In this document: positions 22,097 to 31,461 of the stretch, in pieces
Layout of the letters: each line of letters opens with the position of its first letter
How positions within the stretch are numbered: the stretch's first letter is position 1
From: JACZWL01 sp046756445
GTDB lineage: Bacteria > Pseudomonadota > Gammaproteobacteria > Steroidobacterales > Woeseiaceae
Assembly: GCA_046756445.1 (NCBI GenBank)
Contig: JBHHWI010000007.1
Coordinates: 1 to 51,748 of the forward strand
Length of the DNA stretch: 51,748 nucleotides
Direction of reading: 5' to 3'
The notes under the pieces: generated by a model
The model's input: the letters and a program-made list of their open reading frames with translations, nothing else
What the model was told of the DNA's origin: nothing
Database searches by the model: none
Translations under genes and position numbers: made by a program

Positions 22097-24202
22097 CTAG
22101 CGCAGAGACTGCGCCCGGTCGATGATATATGCCTTGATCGCCTGACTTTGCTCAAGAGTCACTACCCCCGCAAAACCAGGCATGCCGGTCGACGACTGCG
22201 AACCGCCCAGAACGATGGCGTCCCATTCGGCGAAGACCCGCTTGTCGCTATAGCGGAGGTCCGGCGTCAGGCCGCCGCTGACCGCGCTGAAGCCGTGACA
22301 CACCATGCACCTGTTGGCAAAGACCCGATGCCCCTGGCGTACCGACGCCGCACTCGCCGTCTGCTCCGGTACGTCAGGGGCAGGCGGCGGCGGCGCTGCC
22401 GGCAGCTCCGGCAACCGACCCGAGGCACCGAGCCTGAATGTCAGCACCCGGCTTCTGTTTTTCATTTGCAGGGCCAGGGCGGTCGGCCCGCCGAGCATGC
22501 CCATCGCCGTACCCCAGCCGACGGCAACGGAGACGTATTGCCGGTCGCCGATTTCAAAGGTCACCGGCCCTGCGGTAATGCCGGTCTGGGTCGGAAATGC
22601 CCACAGCCGCTCGCCCGTATCGGCCGCATAGGCCACGAATTCGCCGATGATGTTGCCCTGAAAAACCAGGTTGCCGGCCGTAGCCAGAACCCCGCCGTTC
22701 CACGGACCGGCGTGCTGATAGCGCCATACCTCTTTTTGTGAAACCGGATCCCAGGCCGACAGATGCCCGCGCAGCATGCCGGCGACCTTGATCAACTCGA
22801 CCGGATCCTCGGGCATGTCCGCGAGCAGCAAATCGATCCCGGTGTTCCACTGACCGGCGATAAACTCGAAATCTTTCATGGTCCCGTAAACACCGGGAAT
22901 TTGCTGCGCGGGAATGTAGACCAGCCCGGTATCGGGACTGAAGGCCATCGGCTGCCAGTTGTGGCCGCCGAGCGATCCCGGCAACAGCGGGCTCGGGCCA
23001 TCGGTGTAACGTGCGCCGGGGGTTTCGACAGGCCGCCCGGTACCGGCATCGATGCCGGTGGCCCATGTGACCGGCACGTAGTTTTGCGCCGAGATCAGCG
23101 CGCCGTTCTCGCGGTCGAGCACATAGAAAAACCCGTTTTTCGGTGCCTGCATGGCGACCCTGCGCAAGATTCCATCGATTTCCAGGTCCGCGAGAATGAT
23201 GTGCTGAGTGGCCGTGAAGTCCCAGGTCTCGCCCGGCGTCGTCTGGTAGTGCCAGACGTACTCACCGGTATCGGGCTTCAGCGCAACGATCGACGAAAGA
23301 AAGAGATTGTCACCGCCCCCGGGGCTGCGGATCTGGCGGTTCCAGGGCGAACCGTTGCCGACGCCGATATAAAGGAGATCGAGTTCCGGATCATAGGCCA
23401 TCGAGTCCCAGACCGTGCCGCCGCCGCCGTATTGCCACCACTCGCCGGTCCAGGTCTCGGCCGCCATGGCCATCGCCTCGTTTTCGAAGCCCTCTGCGGG
23501 ATTGCCCGGCACGGTGTAAAAGCGCCAGTTGCGGTTTCCGGTCTCCGCGTCGTAGGCGGTGACGTATCCGCGCACACCGAATTCGGCGCCGCCGTTCCCG
23601 ATGACGACATTGCCCTTGATCACGCGGGGGGCGCCGGTGATCGTGTAGGGCTGGTCGCGATCGATCGTGCTGACCCGCCAGGCGACGCTACCGTTCGCCG
23701 CGTCGAGCGCGACCAGATAACCGTCTAAGGTGCCGACGTAGACCTTGTCGCCCCAGGCGGCGACGCCGCGGTTGACCACATCGCAGCAGGCGTCCTTGCC
23801 CCGGATCTTCGGTACCTCCGGATCGTAGGCCCAGATCTGCTCGCCCGTTCCTGCGTCCAGCGCGAACACGGTGCTCCAGGAGCCCGTCACATACATCACG
23901 CCGTCGATGACCAGAGGAGTCGCTTCGACGCCCCGATTCGTCGGTATGTCGAAAAACCAGTCCAGGCCGAGGTCGGCGACATTGCCGCTGTCGAGGGTGT
24001 CCAGGGGGCTGAAACGCTGCTCGTCGTAAGTCCGGCCGTGGGTCAGCCAGTTCGAGGTATCACCCGCAGCGGCCAGCAGTCGCTCCGATGTTACCCTCGG
24101 CGCGTCCCATGGCTCGGCTGCCTCCTGACCCGTTTCTTTTTCGCAGGCCGATATAGCAAAAAAGGCCGCGAGCGTCAGGAGGTTGCTGGCATTTTTGTTC
24201 AT
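22097..24202 (-). CDS. PQQ-dependent quinohemoprotein dehydrogenase (lipoprotein)
   Basis: 701 residues from the ATG at 24202, chosen because it gives a signal peptide with lipobox (FFAISAC). An eight-bladed PQQ propeller follows, with adjacent cysteines (KDACCDVVN) that form the vicinal disulfide of PQQ alcohol dehydrogenases, repeated WxW-docking motifs, then a Pro-rich linker and a C-terminal cytochrome c domain (CMVCH). It oxidises an alcohol or aldehyde in the periplasm and passes electrons to heme c. No PQQ biosynthesis genes are visible. Substrate unknown. Confidence 0.92.
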   Translation of the reverse strand: MNKNASNLLTLAAFFAISACEKETGQEAAEPWDAPRVTSERLLAAAGDTSNWLTHGRTYDEQRFSPLDTLDSGNVADLGLDWFFDIPTNRGVEATPLVIDGVMYVTGSWSTVFALDAGTGEQIWAYDPEVPKIRGKDACCDVVNRGVAAWGDKVYVGTLDGYLVALDAANGSVAWRVSTIDRDQPYTITGAPRVIKGNVVIGNGGAEFGVRGYVTAYDAETGNRNWRFYTVPGNPAEGFENEAMAMAAETWTGEWWQYGGGGTVWDSMAYDPELDLLYIGVGNGSPWNRQIRSPGGGDNLFLSSIVALKPDTGEYVWHYQTTPGETWDFTATQHIILADLEIDGILRRVAMQAPKNGFFYVLDRENGALISAQNYVPVTWATGIDAGTGRPVETPGARYTDGPSPLLPGSLGGHNWQPMAFSPDTGLVYIPAQQIPGVYGTMKDFEFIAGQWNTGIDLLLADMPEDPVELIKVAGMLRGHLSAWDPVSQKEVWRYQHAGPWNGGVLATAGNLVFQGNIIGEFVAYAADTGERLWAFPTQTGITAGPVTFEIGDRQYVSVAVGWGTAMGMLGGPTALALQMKNRSRVLTFRLGASGRLPELPAAPPPPAPDVPEQTASAASVRQGHRVFANRCMVCHGFSAVSGGLTPDLRYSDKRVFAEWDAIVLGGSQSSTGMPGFAGVVTLEQSQAIKAYIIDRAQSLR

Positions 24203-24212
24203 GACACGAATC

Positions 24213-24908
24213 CTAATAGGGAACACCGACGGCCTTGCAGAGAAACTTCATGTACGGCGTCGCGGCTTTGAACGCGGTTTCCACCTTGCGCTGAAACTGC
24301 GGACTCAACGCGTCGTCGTGCGACATATTCTTGACCGCGATGAAGCTCTTGCGCTTGATGTCCTCGATCATCGGGTGTTCCTTGCCGAATCCGCGCGGCG
24401 GTCGAGTAAGCGACGTGCCGCCGAGCTCGAAATGCCGGGCAAAGGTCTTATCACCCTTCGCACGTTGCCATTCGGCTGACTTGTCCCGGATCCGCTCTCT
24501 GATCATCAGCAGCGGTTCCGACTCGGGCATCCACATCCCGGCGCCGAGAAATACGCCGTCGGGATCGATATGCACGTAGTACCCGGGTGAATGCACGTTC
24601 TTTGCCAGTTCGTGACGGAACTGGATGCCGATGTTGGTCTTGTAAGGCAGCTTGTTGTTCGAGAACCGGGTGTCTCTGTAAATCCGCATCAGGGAGCCGC
24701 CCATGCGTTTGGGTATGGCGGTGAAATGCGGCGCGATGTCCTTGAGCGGTCCCTGCATCGACTGAATGAACTTCAGCGCGACATCCAGCACCTCGACTTC
24801 GTATCTCGGCTTGTTCTCGTTGAACCAGTCGCGATTGTTGTTCCTGCGAAGCTCCCTCAGGAATCCGATCGTTTCGGGCTTGAAGCCCGCGTATCGTCCG
24901 GAAGGCAT
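24213..24908 (-). CDS. DUF2461 (TIGR02453) family protein
   Basis: 231 residues from the ATG at 24908. Motifs of this conserved family are visible: NRDWFNENKPRYE near the N-terminus, MRIYRDTRFSNNKLPYKTN in the middle, and GAGMWMPE. The family is widespread but its function is not established. It has no signal peptide or membrane helix. It lies 10 bases upstream of the PQQ dehydrogenase gene on the same strand and may share its transcript. Confidence 0.85.
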   Translation of the reverse strand: MPSGRYAGFKPETIGFLRELRRNNNRDWFNENKPRYEVEVLDVALKFIQSMQGPLKDIAPHFTAIPKRMGGSLMRIYRDTRFSNNKLPYKTNIGIQFRHELAKNVHSPGYYVHIDPDGVFLGAGMWMPESEPLLMIRERIRDKSAEWQRAKGDKTFARHFELGGTSLTRPPRGFGKEHPMIEDIKRKSFIAVKNMSHDDALSPQFQRKVETAFKAATPYMKFLCKAVGVPY

Positions 24909-24993
24909 CAGCCGCAACCCTCGTCGGAGCAATTTGCCGACGGCTTTGCCGCGACCGGCCTCAGGCGGATCGGGTTGTCACGGATACCGAGTT

Positions 24994-25791
24994 TCACCTG
25001 GACCACTTCGGCTGGCGTTTGCCGAGAAAGGCGCCGATTCCTTCTTCGGCATCCTCGTCCAGCATGTTGCGAACCATCACCTCGGATGCGAGATCGTATG
25101 CGTCGCCGAGTCGGCGCTCGGCCTGCTCATAAAACGCTTCCTTGCCGACGGCAATCGCGTAGTCCGACTTGCCTGCTATCGTCTCGGCGAAACGCCTCAC
25201 CTCGGCGTCCAGCGCTTCCCCCGGCACGGATTTGTTGATCAGTCCGATTTGCTCGGCCCGCTTTGCGGATTGGGCTTCACCGGTGAGCAGCATCTCCATC
25301 GCATGCTTTCGACTGAGATTTCTGCTCAGGGCGACCATCGGCGTCGAGCAGAACAGGCCCAGGTTGACGCCGGGGGTCGCGAACTCTGCCGTGTCCGACG
25401 CGATTGCAAGGTCGCAGCTCGCAACGAGCTGGCAACCGGCTGCCGTCGCGATGCCATGGACCCGGGCGATTACCGGCTTCGGGCAACGGACGATGCCGAG
25501 CATCATGTCGGAACACTGGCGCATCGTGTCCTCGTAGAACCGCCTGCCGCCGTCCGGGTCGGCGCGGTGATCAGTGAGTTCCTTCAGATCGTGACCCGCG
25601 CAGAAGGCGGGGCCCGCGCCCTGCAGGACGATGACTCGCACATCCGGGTCCTCGCCGGCCGCACAGACCGCCGCCGTGATCTCCGCCATCAATTCCCTCG
25701 TCAGGCTGTTACGCTGATCCGGCCGGTTCAGGGTGAGCGTCAATACGCCGTCGGCAATGTCGTTCCTGCTGGTTTCCAGTACTGCGGACAT
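24994..25791 (-). CDS. ECHDC3-like crotonase-fold protein
   Basis: 265 residues, crotonase fold with CoA/oxyanion motifs FCAGHDLKEL and HGIATAAGCQLVA. The segment FATPGVNLGLFCSTP is characteristic of the ECHDC3 branch. The two glutamates of true enoyl-CoA hydratase are replaced here (Gln in GCQL and Gly in ATPGV), so hydratase activity is doubtful. Its gene is at the 3' end of the LIV/acyl-CoA ligase operon, 2 bases after the substrate-binding protein gene, suggesting handling of an acyl-CoA made from the imported compound. Confidence 0.85.
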   Translation of the reverse strand: MSAVLETSRNDIADGVLTLTLNRPDQRNSLTRELMAEITAAVCAAGEDPDVRVIVLQGAGPAFCAGHDLKELTDHRADPDGGRRFYEDTMRQCSDMMLGIVRCPKPVIARVHGIATAAGCQLVASCDLAIASDTAEFATPGVNLGLFCSTPMVALSRNLSRKHAMEMLLTGEAQSAKRAEQIGLINKSVPGEALDAEVRRFAETIAGKSDYAIAVGKEAFYEQAERRLGDAYDLASEVMVRNMLDEDAEEGIGAFLGKRQPKWSR

Positions 25792-25793
25792 GG

Positions 25794-26987
25794 CTAATAC
25801 GTGATCGACTCCGCGAGCGTATGCCAGCGGCCGTCCCGGATCTGCGACAGCGTAGACTCGGACACGCCCTTGTGATCGTCCGGCCCGAACGACAGCCGGT
25901 AACCGAATATGTCCTCGTAGTCGTCGATCGCCTCCAGGCCGGCGATGAGCGAATCGACGGTCAGATCGCGGCCGGCATTCTCGAGACCTTTCACCACCAG
26001 GTCAGCGTTACGATACGCCTCGAAGGCGATGTATTCGGGAGCTCTTCCATACTTATCAATGTACTTGTCCCACCAGGCGGCGACCTCATCGGAGCGCGGC
26101 ACATCGCGATAGATCATCGCCATGTGCACAAACGCGTAGTAACCTTCGGCCGCGCCACTTTCCTGATCGGCGACGGCCTGGTTGTAGGCGGCGTTATTGC
26201 CGACCCAGGCGACACCGTCCCAGCCCAGCTTGCGTGCGGTCTCCAGTATAAGGATGGTGTCGCGGACGACCGTGCCCATCAGTACGAGATCGCAGCCGGC
26301 GTTGCGCAATCTCAGTAGCGCGGCAGTGAACTCGTTTTCGGCAGGCTTGTGCGCCGAGTGCGCGGCGAGTTCCATACCCATGGCCGCTGCCTGGTCGACC
26401 GCGGCTTCGTAAATCTCGTGCCCGTAGTCGGTGTCATGATAGATGGCACACGGCGCCTTCAGCCCTTTCTCTTCGACGAAGTACTTCGTCGCCGCACGGA
26501 TTTCATCGTAATAAATCCCGCGCGCGTGAAACTTCATTCTGTGAAAAGGCTCGACCATCGACCGCGCACCGGTTATCGGAAACAGGTTCGGTACGCCCGC
26601 CTCCAGTTGCTGGGTGAGCACGGCATTGTTCGTCGGAGTGCCAATCGCCAGAACCATCGCAAAGATCTTGTCCCTGTTGATCAGCTTGTTCGCAGCCTGA
26701 ATCGCCTTGGGAACCTGGTACTGTGAATCTTCGACGATGAATCTGATCTTGCGCCCGTGGACGCCGCCCGCCTCATTGGCTTCCTCGAAGCGCATGCGGG
26801 CGCCGTTGGCGCCATCCACGCCGAGGATCGCAATCGGTCCGGAAAGGTCGGTATGCGAGCCGAGCACGACCTCGGTGTCCGTGACGCCACGTACGGCCTG
26901 GCCCGATCCGGCCCCCGGGGCGCGCCCTTCGCCGCACGCGCTCGCCAGCGCTGCCGCTGCCAACGTGGCCAAAATGACGCGATACAT
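25794..26987 (-). CDS. LIV-type ABC transporter substrate-binding lipoprotein
   Basis: 397 residues. Signal peptide and lipobox (AALASAC), then a periplasmic binding protein of the leucine/isoleucine/valine (HAAT) family: GVTDTEVVLGSHTDLSGP, EDSQYQVPKAIQAANKLI, YGHEIYEAA. A strong ribosome site (GGAGGAATCC) precedes the ATG. It captures a small ligand, such as an amino acid, amide or aromatic acid, and delivers it to the permeases encoded upstream. Ligand unknown; linkage to an acyl-CoA ligase hints at a carboxylic acid. Confidence 0.9.
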   Translation of the reverse strand: MYRVILATLAAAALASACGEGRAPGAGSGQAVRGVTDTEVVLGSHTDLSGPIAILGVDGANGARMRFEEANEAGGVHGRKIRFIVEDSQYQVPKAIQAANKLINRDKIFAMVLAIGTPTNNAVLTQQLEAGVPNLFPITGARSMVEPFHRMKFHARGIYYDEIRAATKYFVEEKGLKAPCAIYHDTDYGHEIYEAAVDQAAAMGMELAAHSAHKPAENEFTAALLRLRNAGCDLVLMGTVVRDTILILETARKLGWDGVAWVGNNAAYNQAVADQESGAAEGYYAFVHMAMIYRDVPRSDEVAAWWDKYIDKYGRAPEYIAFEAYRNADLVVKGLENAGRDLTVDSLIAGLEAIDDYEDIFGYRLSFGPDDHKGVSESTLSQIRDGRWHTLAESITY

Positions 26988-27002
26988 GGATTCCTCCGGG
27001 CC

Positions 27003-28853
27003 TCAGATCGTTGTTGTCGATTGTCCGTACATGCTATCAATGAGGTCCGAATATTTCACGTTTACGACCTTGCGCTTGAGCTTCATTGTCGGCGTGAGCT
27101 CCTCGTCTTCGGGATCCAGCAGCTGGTCGATCAAGCGGAATTTCTTGATGGTTTCGGCGCGGGCAAACCTGGCATTGACACGCTCTATTTCGCCCCAGAT
27201 AAGATCCTTGACCGCCTGCGTATGACACAGGCTGGTGTAATTCGTGAACGGGACGTCGTTGTCCTGGGCGTACTTGGTCACGTTCTCGTGGTCGATCATG
27301 ATCAGGCAGCTCAGGTACGGTTTCGCGTCTCCGACGACCACCGCGTCGGAGATATAGGGGGAGAACTTGAGCTGATTCTCGATTTCGCTGGGCGTGATGT
27401 TCTTGCCGCCGGCCGTAATGATGATGTCCTTCAGGCGATCGAAGATGTAGACGAATCCATCGTCATCCATGCGGCCGACGTCTCCCGTATGCAGCCAGCC
27501 GTCACGAATCGTCTCCTGTGTTTTTTCCGGCTTGTTCCAGTAGCCCTGTACGACGCCCGGGCTCCTGATCAGAATCTCGCCCTGCTCCGAGATCCTGATC
27601 TCGGCGCCTTTGACCGCCCTGCCCACGCTGCCGATTCGGTTTGCCTCGGGGGTGTTCGCCGTTGCCAGGCCCGTGCACTCGGTCTGGCCGTAGACTTCGT
27701 ACATCGGCTTGCCCATCGCCCAGTACCAGTCGATCAGCTCCGGGGCGATCGGGGCAGCAGCCGTCGACAGCCAGCGGCTGTTGTTGATGCCGAGCAGCTG
27801 TTTGATGTTCTTGAAAACGAACCTGTCGGCGAAGAGGAAGAGCACGCGCCAGACCAACGGCACGGGCTTGCGCTGTTTTCGATATCCGGCGGCGCGTGTA
27901 CCGATGGCGATCGCCGATGTGTAAGCAAGCCGCCCGAGCGCCGTCGCTTCCTTCAGCTTGATGGCGACCGTCGAGAACTGTTTTTCCCAGACCCGCGGCA
28001 CCGCGAAGTGAATGGTCGGCGCCACTTCCTGCTGGTCCTGGACGGTGGTTTCCAGGCTCTCGACGATATTGATCGAGGAACAGGACTCCATCGGCGAAAA
28101 CGTATAGAACATCCGGCCTGCAATGTGCGCCAGCGGCAGGAACCCGAGTTGCTCGTCGGTATCGAAAATACCGTAGGAGTCCTGCAGCGCGTTCAACATG
28201 AACATCATGTTGCGCTGGCTGATCATCGCGCCCTTCGGCTTGCCCGTCGTGCCGGACGTGTAGGTCAGCACCATCAGGTCTTGCGCATCCGCCGCCCCGA
28301 TCTCGCGCAGCCAGACATCGGGATGCCGTGCGCCATACTCACGGCCCATCTCCAGCAATGCCTCGAAGCTCATGCACTGATCATCGTTCAGGTTTCTCAA
28401 TCCTTCCATGTCGAAGATGATGATCTTCTCGAGCGTCGGCGTCTTCTCCCGGATCTCGAGGACCTTGTCCAGTTGTTCCTCGTCCTCGGCAAAATAAAAG
28501 CGCGTACCGCTGTCATTGATCAGGTATTCGATCTGACCGGCCGCGTCGGTGGGGTAGACCCCGTTTGTGACGCCGCCGGCGCCGATTATCCCTAAGTCCG
28601 CGAACATCCATTCCTTGTTGATTTCCGAAGCAATGGAGCAAACATCGCCGCGTTCCAGGCCCAGCGCCTTCAGCCCCAGCCCGGTGAGCCGGGCCTGTTC
28701 ACCGAAGTCGGCCCACGTGTATTCGTTCCATATGCCGAAGTCCTTCTCCCGGATCGCGACCTTGTCGCCGCGCTCGGTCACGCGCTTCCAGAACAGGCCG
28801 GAAACCGTCGTACAGTCGTCGATGACAACGTGGTCTCTGTAACTATCCATCAT
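27003..28853 (-). CDS. Long-chain acyl-CoA synthetase (AMP-forming, FadD15-like)
   Basis: 616 residues from the ATG at 28853 (TGATG overlap with the LivF-like stop; the frame stays open 9 codons further up). ANL motifs: LTYTSGTTGKPKG (ATP loop), YGQTEC, HTGDVGRMDDDGFVYIFDR and the ITAGGKNITPSEIE hinge region. Its size and the C-terminus with ELTPTMKLKRK fit the FadD15/long-chain ligase subgroup. It activates a fatty or other carboxylic acid to its CoA thioester. It lies inside the ABC operon, as often seen where uptake is coupled to acyl-CoA formation. Confidence 0.92.
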   Translation of the reverse strand: MMDSYRDHVVIDDCTTVSGLFWKRVTERGDKVAIREKDFGIWNEYTWADFGEQARLTGLGLKALGLERGDVCSIASEINKEWMFADLGIIGAGGVTNGVYPTDAAGQIEYLINDSGTRFYFAEDEEQLDKVLEIREKTPTLEKIIIFDMEGLRNLNDDQCMSFEALLEMGREYGARHPDVWLREIGAADAQDLMVLTYTSGTTGKPKGAMISQRNMMFMLNALQDSYGIFDTDEQLGFLPLAHIAGRMFYTFSPMESCSSINIVESLETTVQDQQEVAPTIHFAVPRVWEKQFSTVAIKLKEATALGRLAYTSAIAIGTRAAGYRKQRKPVPLVWRVLFLFADRFVFKNIKQLLGINNSRWLSTAAAPIAPELIDWYWAMGKPMYEVYGQTECTGLATANTPEANRIGSVGRAVKGAEIRISEQGEILIRSPGVVQGYWNKPEKTQETIRDGWLHTGDVGRMDDDGFVYIFDRLKDIIITAGGKNITPSEIENQLKFSPYISDAVVVGDAKPYLSCLIMIDHENVTKYAQDNDVPFTNYTSLCHTQAVKDLIWGEIERVNARFARAETIKKFRLIDQLLDPEDEELTPTMKLKRKVVNVKYSDLIDSMYGQSTTTI

Positions 28854-29620
28854 CACCGCCAGGTCTTTCTTTGCTTCCACCGGCGGCGGCCGCGCACACC
28901 TTCGTCTTTCATACCGAGATAGAACTCCTGGATGTCGGTCGCATTCTGCAGGCGCGCAGACGTGTCCTCCATGACTATCCGGCCTATTTCCATTACGTAA
29001 CCGTACTCGCTGATCTGAAGCGCCATCTTCGCGTTCTGCTCGACCAGCAGGATCGTGACGCCCTGCTCCTCATTCAGTCGCCTGACGATCGCTGCGATTT
29101 CCGCTACCAGGCGCGGCGACAGCCCGAGCGACGGCTCATCGAGCAGCATGACGCGTGGCCTCAACATGAGCGCCCGGCCGATCGCCAGCATCTGCTGCTG
29201 ACCACCCGAGAGAAAACCCGCCGCCAGATCACGCTGTTCACGCAGGACCGGAAAATACCCATATACCATTTCCAGATCGTTGCCGATCTGCCCGTCGTGC
29301 CGGCTGAACGCGCCCATTCTCAGATTCTCGTCGACCGACAGGAATGGAAATACCTCCCTACCCTCCGCTACGTGGGCAACGCCCAGCCGTGCAATCAGGT
29401 CTGGGTCGCGGGTCTGTATTTCCTCCCCAGCCAGCCTCACGGTGCCCTTCTGGGGATCCATTGCGCCGCTGATGGTCTTGAGGACGGTCGTCTTGCCGGC
29501 GCCGTTTGCGCCGAGCAGTGTGACGATCTGTTTTTCCCGGACTTCCAGACTGACACCGCGGATGGCCATGATAGGCCCGTAATACGTTTCAACGTTCTTG
29601 AGTTCGAGTAATGCCGGCAC
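28853..29620 (-). CDS. LIV-type ABC transporter ATPase (LivF-like)
   Basis: 255 residues from a GTG at 29620 one base after the LivG stop, with GGGGAC upstream; a GTG 7 codons earlier is possible. Walker A GANGAGKTT, signature LSGGQQQM, Walker B MLLDEPSLGL. LivF-type features such as AEGREVFPFLSV and VEQNAK are present. It powers import together with LivG-like ATPase and the two permeases. The C-terminus is extended and basic (GRRRWKQRKTWR). Confidence 0.93.
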   Translation of the reverse strand: MPALLELKNVETYYGPIMAIRGVSLEVREKQIVTLLGANGAGKTTVLKTISGAMDPQKGTVRLAGEEIQTRDPDLIARLGVAHVAEGREVFPFLSVDENLRMGAFSRHDGQIGNDLEMVYGYFPVLREQRDLAAGFLSGGQQQMLAIGRALMLRPRVMLLDEPSLGLSPRLVAEIAAIVRRLNEEQGVTILLVEQNAKMALQISEYGYVMEIGRIVMEDTSARLQNATDIQEFYLGMKDEGVRGRRRWKQRKTWR

Positions 29621-29621
29621 G

Positions 29622-30386
29622 TCAGTCCCCGAGGTATGCACGCAGGACTTCCGGGTGGTTCTGTATCTCGTCCGGAGACCCTACGGCCAGCACGGCGCCA
29701 TCGGCAAGGGCCATTACGCGACTGGATACGCGGGACACGAGTTTCATGTCGTGCTCGACCATGATGATGGTCGCACCGTAGTCCTGATTGATGTCTTCGA
29801 TCCAGAACGAGACGTCCTCGGTCTCTTCCGGATTGAGACCGGACGACGGTTCATCCAGCAACAGCAACTTCGGCTGTATGCAGAGCGCCCGCGCGACCTC
29901 TACCATCTTTCTGACGCCGTACGGGAGGCTGCCGATCACCCGGTCACGGTATCCCTGCAGATCGAGCAGGTCGATCACCTCCTCGACAATTCTCCGGAAC
30001 TCGAGCTCCTGATCGACGACGCCGGGCAGGAACAACAGCTCGGCCGCGAGATTGGTCTTTCTGTGAATGTGTCGGCCGATCAGCATGTTCTTCAGGACGG
30101 TCTCGTGCTCGAACAGCTCGGTGTTCTGGAACGTTCGCGCTATGCCGAGCGCGGCGATCCTGTGCGGCGGCAGGTCCAGCAGGCTCCGGCCTTCGAACGC
30201 TATGTCTCCGGCGTCGGCATCGTAGAGCCGGCTGACCAGATTGAAAATGCTGGTCTTGCCGGCGCCGTTCGGGCCGATGATGCTGAAGACCTCGCCTTCC
30301 TCGACCTCGAAGGCGACGTCGCGCACGGCATGCACGCCGCCGAAACTGAGACTCAGGGATCTGGTGCTGAGCAGCGCGTCGCTCAC
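29622..30386 (-). CDS. LIV-type ABC transporter ATPase (LivG-like)
   Basis: 254 residues from a GTG at 30386 overlapping the LivM-like stop (GTGA); the much longer open frame upstream is a shadow of the permease. Walker A GPNGAGKTS, signature region LPYGVRKMVEVARAL (a degenerate C-loop as usual for LivG), Walker B LLLDEPSSGLNPEE, and the LivG hallmark IARTFQNTELFE. Second ATPase of the importer. Confidence 0.93.
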   Translation of the reverse strand: MSDALLSTRSLSLSFGGVHAVRDVAFEVEEGEVFSIIGPNGAGKTSIFNLVSRLYDADAGDIAFEGRSLLDLPPHRIAALGIARTFQNTELFEHETVLKNMLIGRHIHRKTNLAAELLFLPGVVDQELEFRRIVEEVIDLLDLQGYRDRVIGSLPYGVRKMVEVARALCIQPKLLLLDEPSSGLNPEETEDVSFWIEDINQDYGATIIMVEHDMKLVSRVSSRVMALADGAVLAVGSPDEIQNHPEVLRAYLGD

Positions 30387-31459
30387 CGTACGCGCTCCGT
30401 TCGCAGGTAACTCTTTTGCCGTTTGTGCGTCGCCTTGCGGTACAGGGGAAACTCTTCGAAGAACTGCCGGATCTTTCGCCAACGCCCGTAGAGTCCCAGG
30501 GGTTCGTATATCAGGAACAACACGAGGATCAGGCCGAAGACGCCCGGTTCCAGACCGGGTTGCTGGCCGATCGCGGCCGGCAGCGAGTCGCGCAGAATCG
30601 CGATTCCCTGGGGCAGCAGGCCTATGAAGACGGCACCGAAGAAGACCCCGTGCATCGAGCCGAGGCCGCCGACGACCACCATCAGCAGCAGCTGAATCGA
30701 CGTCAACAGCGTGAATGCGTCCGGCGCCAGGTAACCGAGCTTGTGTGCGAAAAGCCCGCCAGCGACGCCCGTGAACCCGGCCGAGATCGCGAACGCTATG
30801 CTCTTCGTTCTCGCCAGATCGATACCCATACTCTGCGCCGAGATCTCGGAATCGCGAATGCCGATCATCGCCCTGCCGGTGGGGCTGCGCAGGAGGTTCA
30901 GCGCAGCCAGCAGGCAGGCGATCGTGATGAGCAGGCACAGGTAGTAAAACGGCCGCTCATCGCCCAGGTCGACGCCGGCAATTGTCGGATCGGGTACCAG
31001 CATGCCGCGGTATCCGCCGGTCACGGATTCCCAGTGCGCGATTACCTGCTCGACGATGATGGAAAATGCCAGCGTCGCGATGGCGAGGTATATCCCGGTC
31101 ATGCGCATGGCCGGCAATCCGACGATTGCGCCGACCGAAGCCGTGAACAGGCCTGCGGTGATCAAGGCCAGCGGCAATGGCCAGCCCTTCGACAGGAGAT
31201 AGGCGTGCGCGTAGGCGCCGATCGCCAGAAACGCCGCATGGCCGAGGCTGACCAGGCCGGTGTAGCCCACCAGCAGCATCAGGCCGATGCCGGCAATCGC
31301 GTAAATACAGACCAGTGCCAGCTCGCCGACATAGAAATCATCCAGGACAAGCGGCACCGCGAGTACTGCGATCAGCAGCGCGCCAAACCAGAATCGCTGC
31401 CCGCTGTGCTGAAACAGGTCGATGTCCTGACGGTAGTTTGTTTTGAATACGAAACGCAT
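30383..31459 (-). CDS. LIV-type ABC transporter permease (LivM-like)
   Basis: 358 residues, about ten membrane helices. LivM signatures: YTGLVSLGHAAFLAIGAYA, GIYLAIATLAFS, and the conserved EAA-like loop GRAMIGIRDSEISAQSMGID. The cytoplasmic tail is basic. Inner-membrane channel subunit partnering with the LivH-like permease, whose gene ends 2 bases before. Confidence 0.93.
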   Translation of the reverse strand: MRFVFKTNYRQDIDLFQHSGQRFWFGALLIAVLAVPLVLDDFYVGELALVCIYAIAGIGLMLLVGYTGLVSLGHAAFLAIGAYAHAYLLSKGWPLPLALITAGLFTASVGAIVGLPAMRMTGIYLAIATLAFSIIVEQVIAHWESVTGGYRGMLVPDPTIAGVDLGDERPFYYLCLLITIACLLAALNLLRSPTGRAMIGIRDSEISAQSMGIDLARTKSIAFAISAGFTGVAGGLFAHKLGYLAPDAFTLLTSIQLLLMVVVGGLGSMHGVFFGAVFIGLLPQGIAILRDSLPAAIGQQPGLEPGVFGLILVLFLIYEPLGLYGRWRKIRQFFEEFPLYRKATHKRQKSYLRTERVR

Positions 31460-31461
31460 GG

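Noticed and set aside
26757..28595. 612-residue plus-strand frame
   Set aside because: Antisense of the acyl-CoA ligase, which has full ANL motifs.
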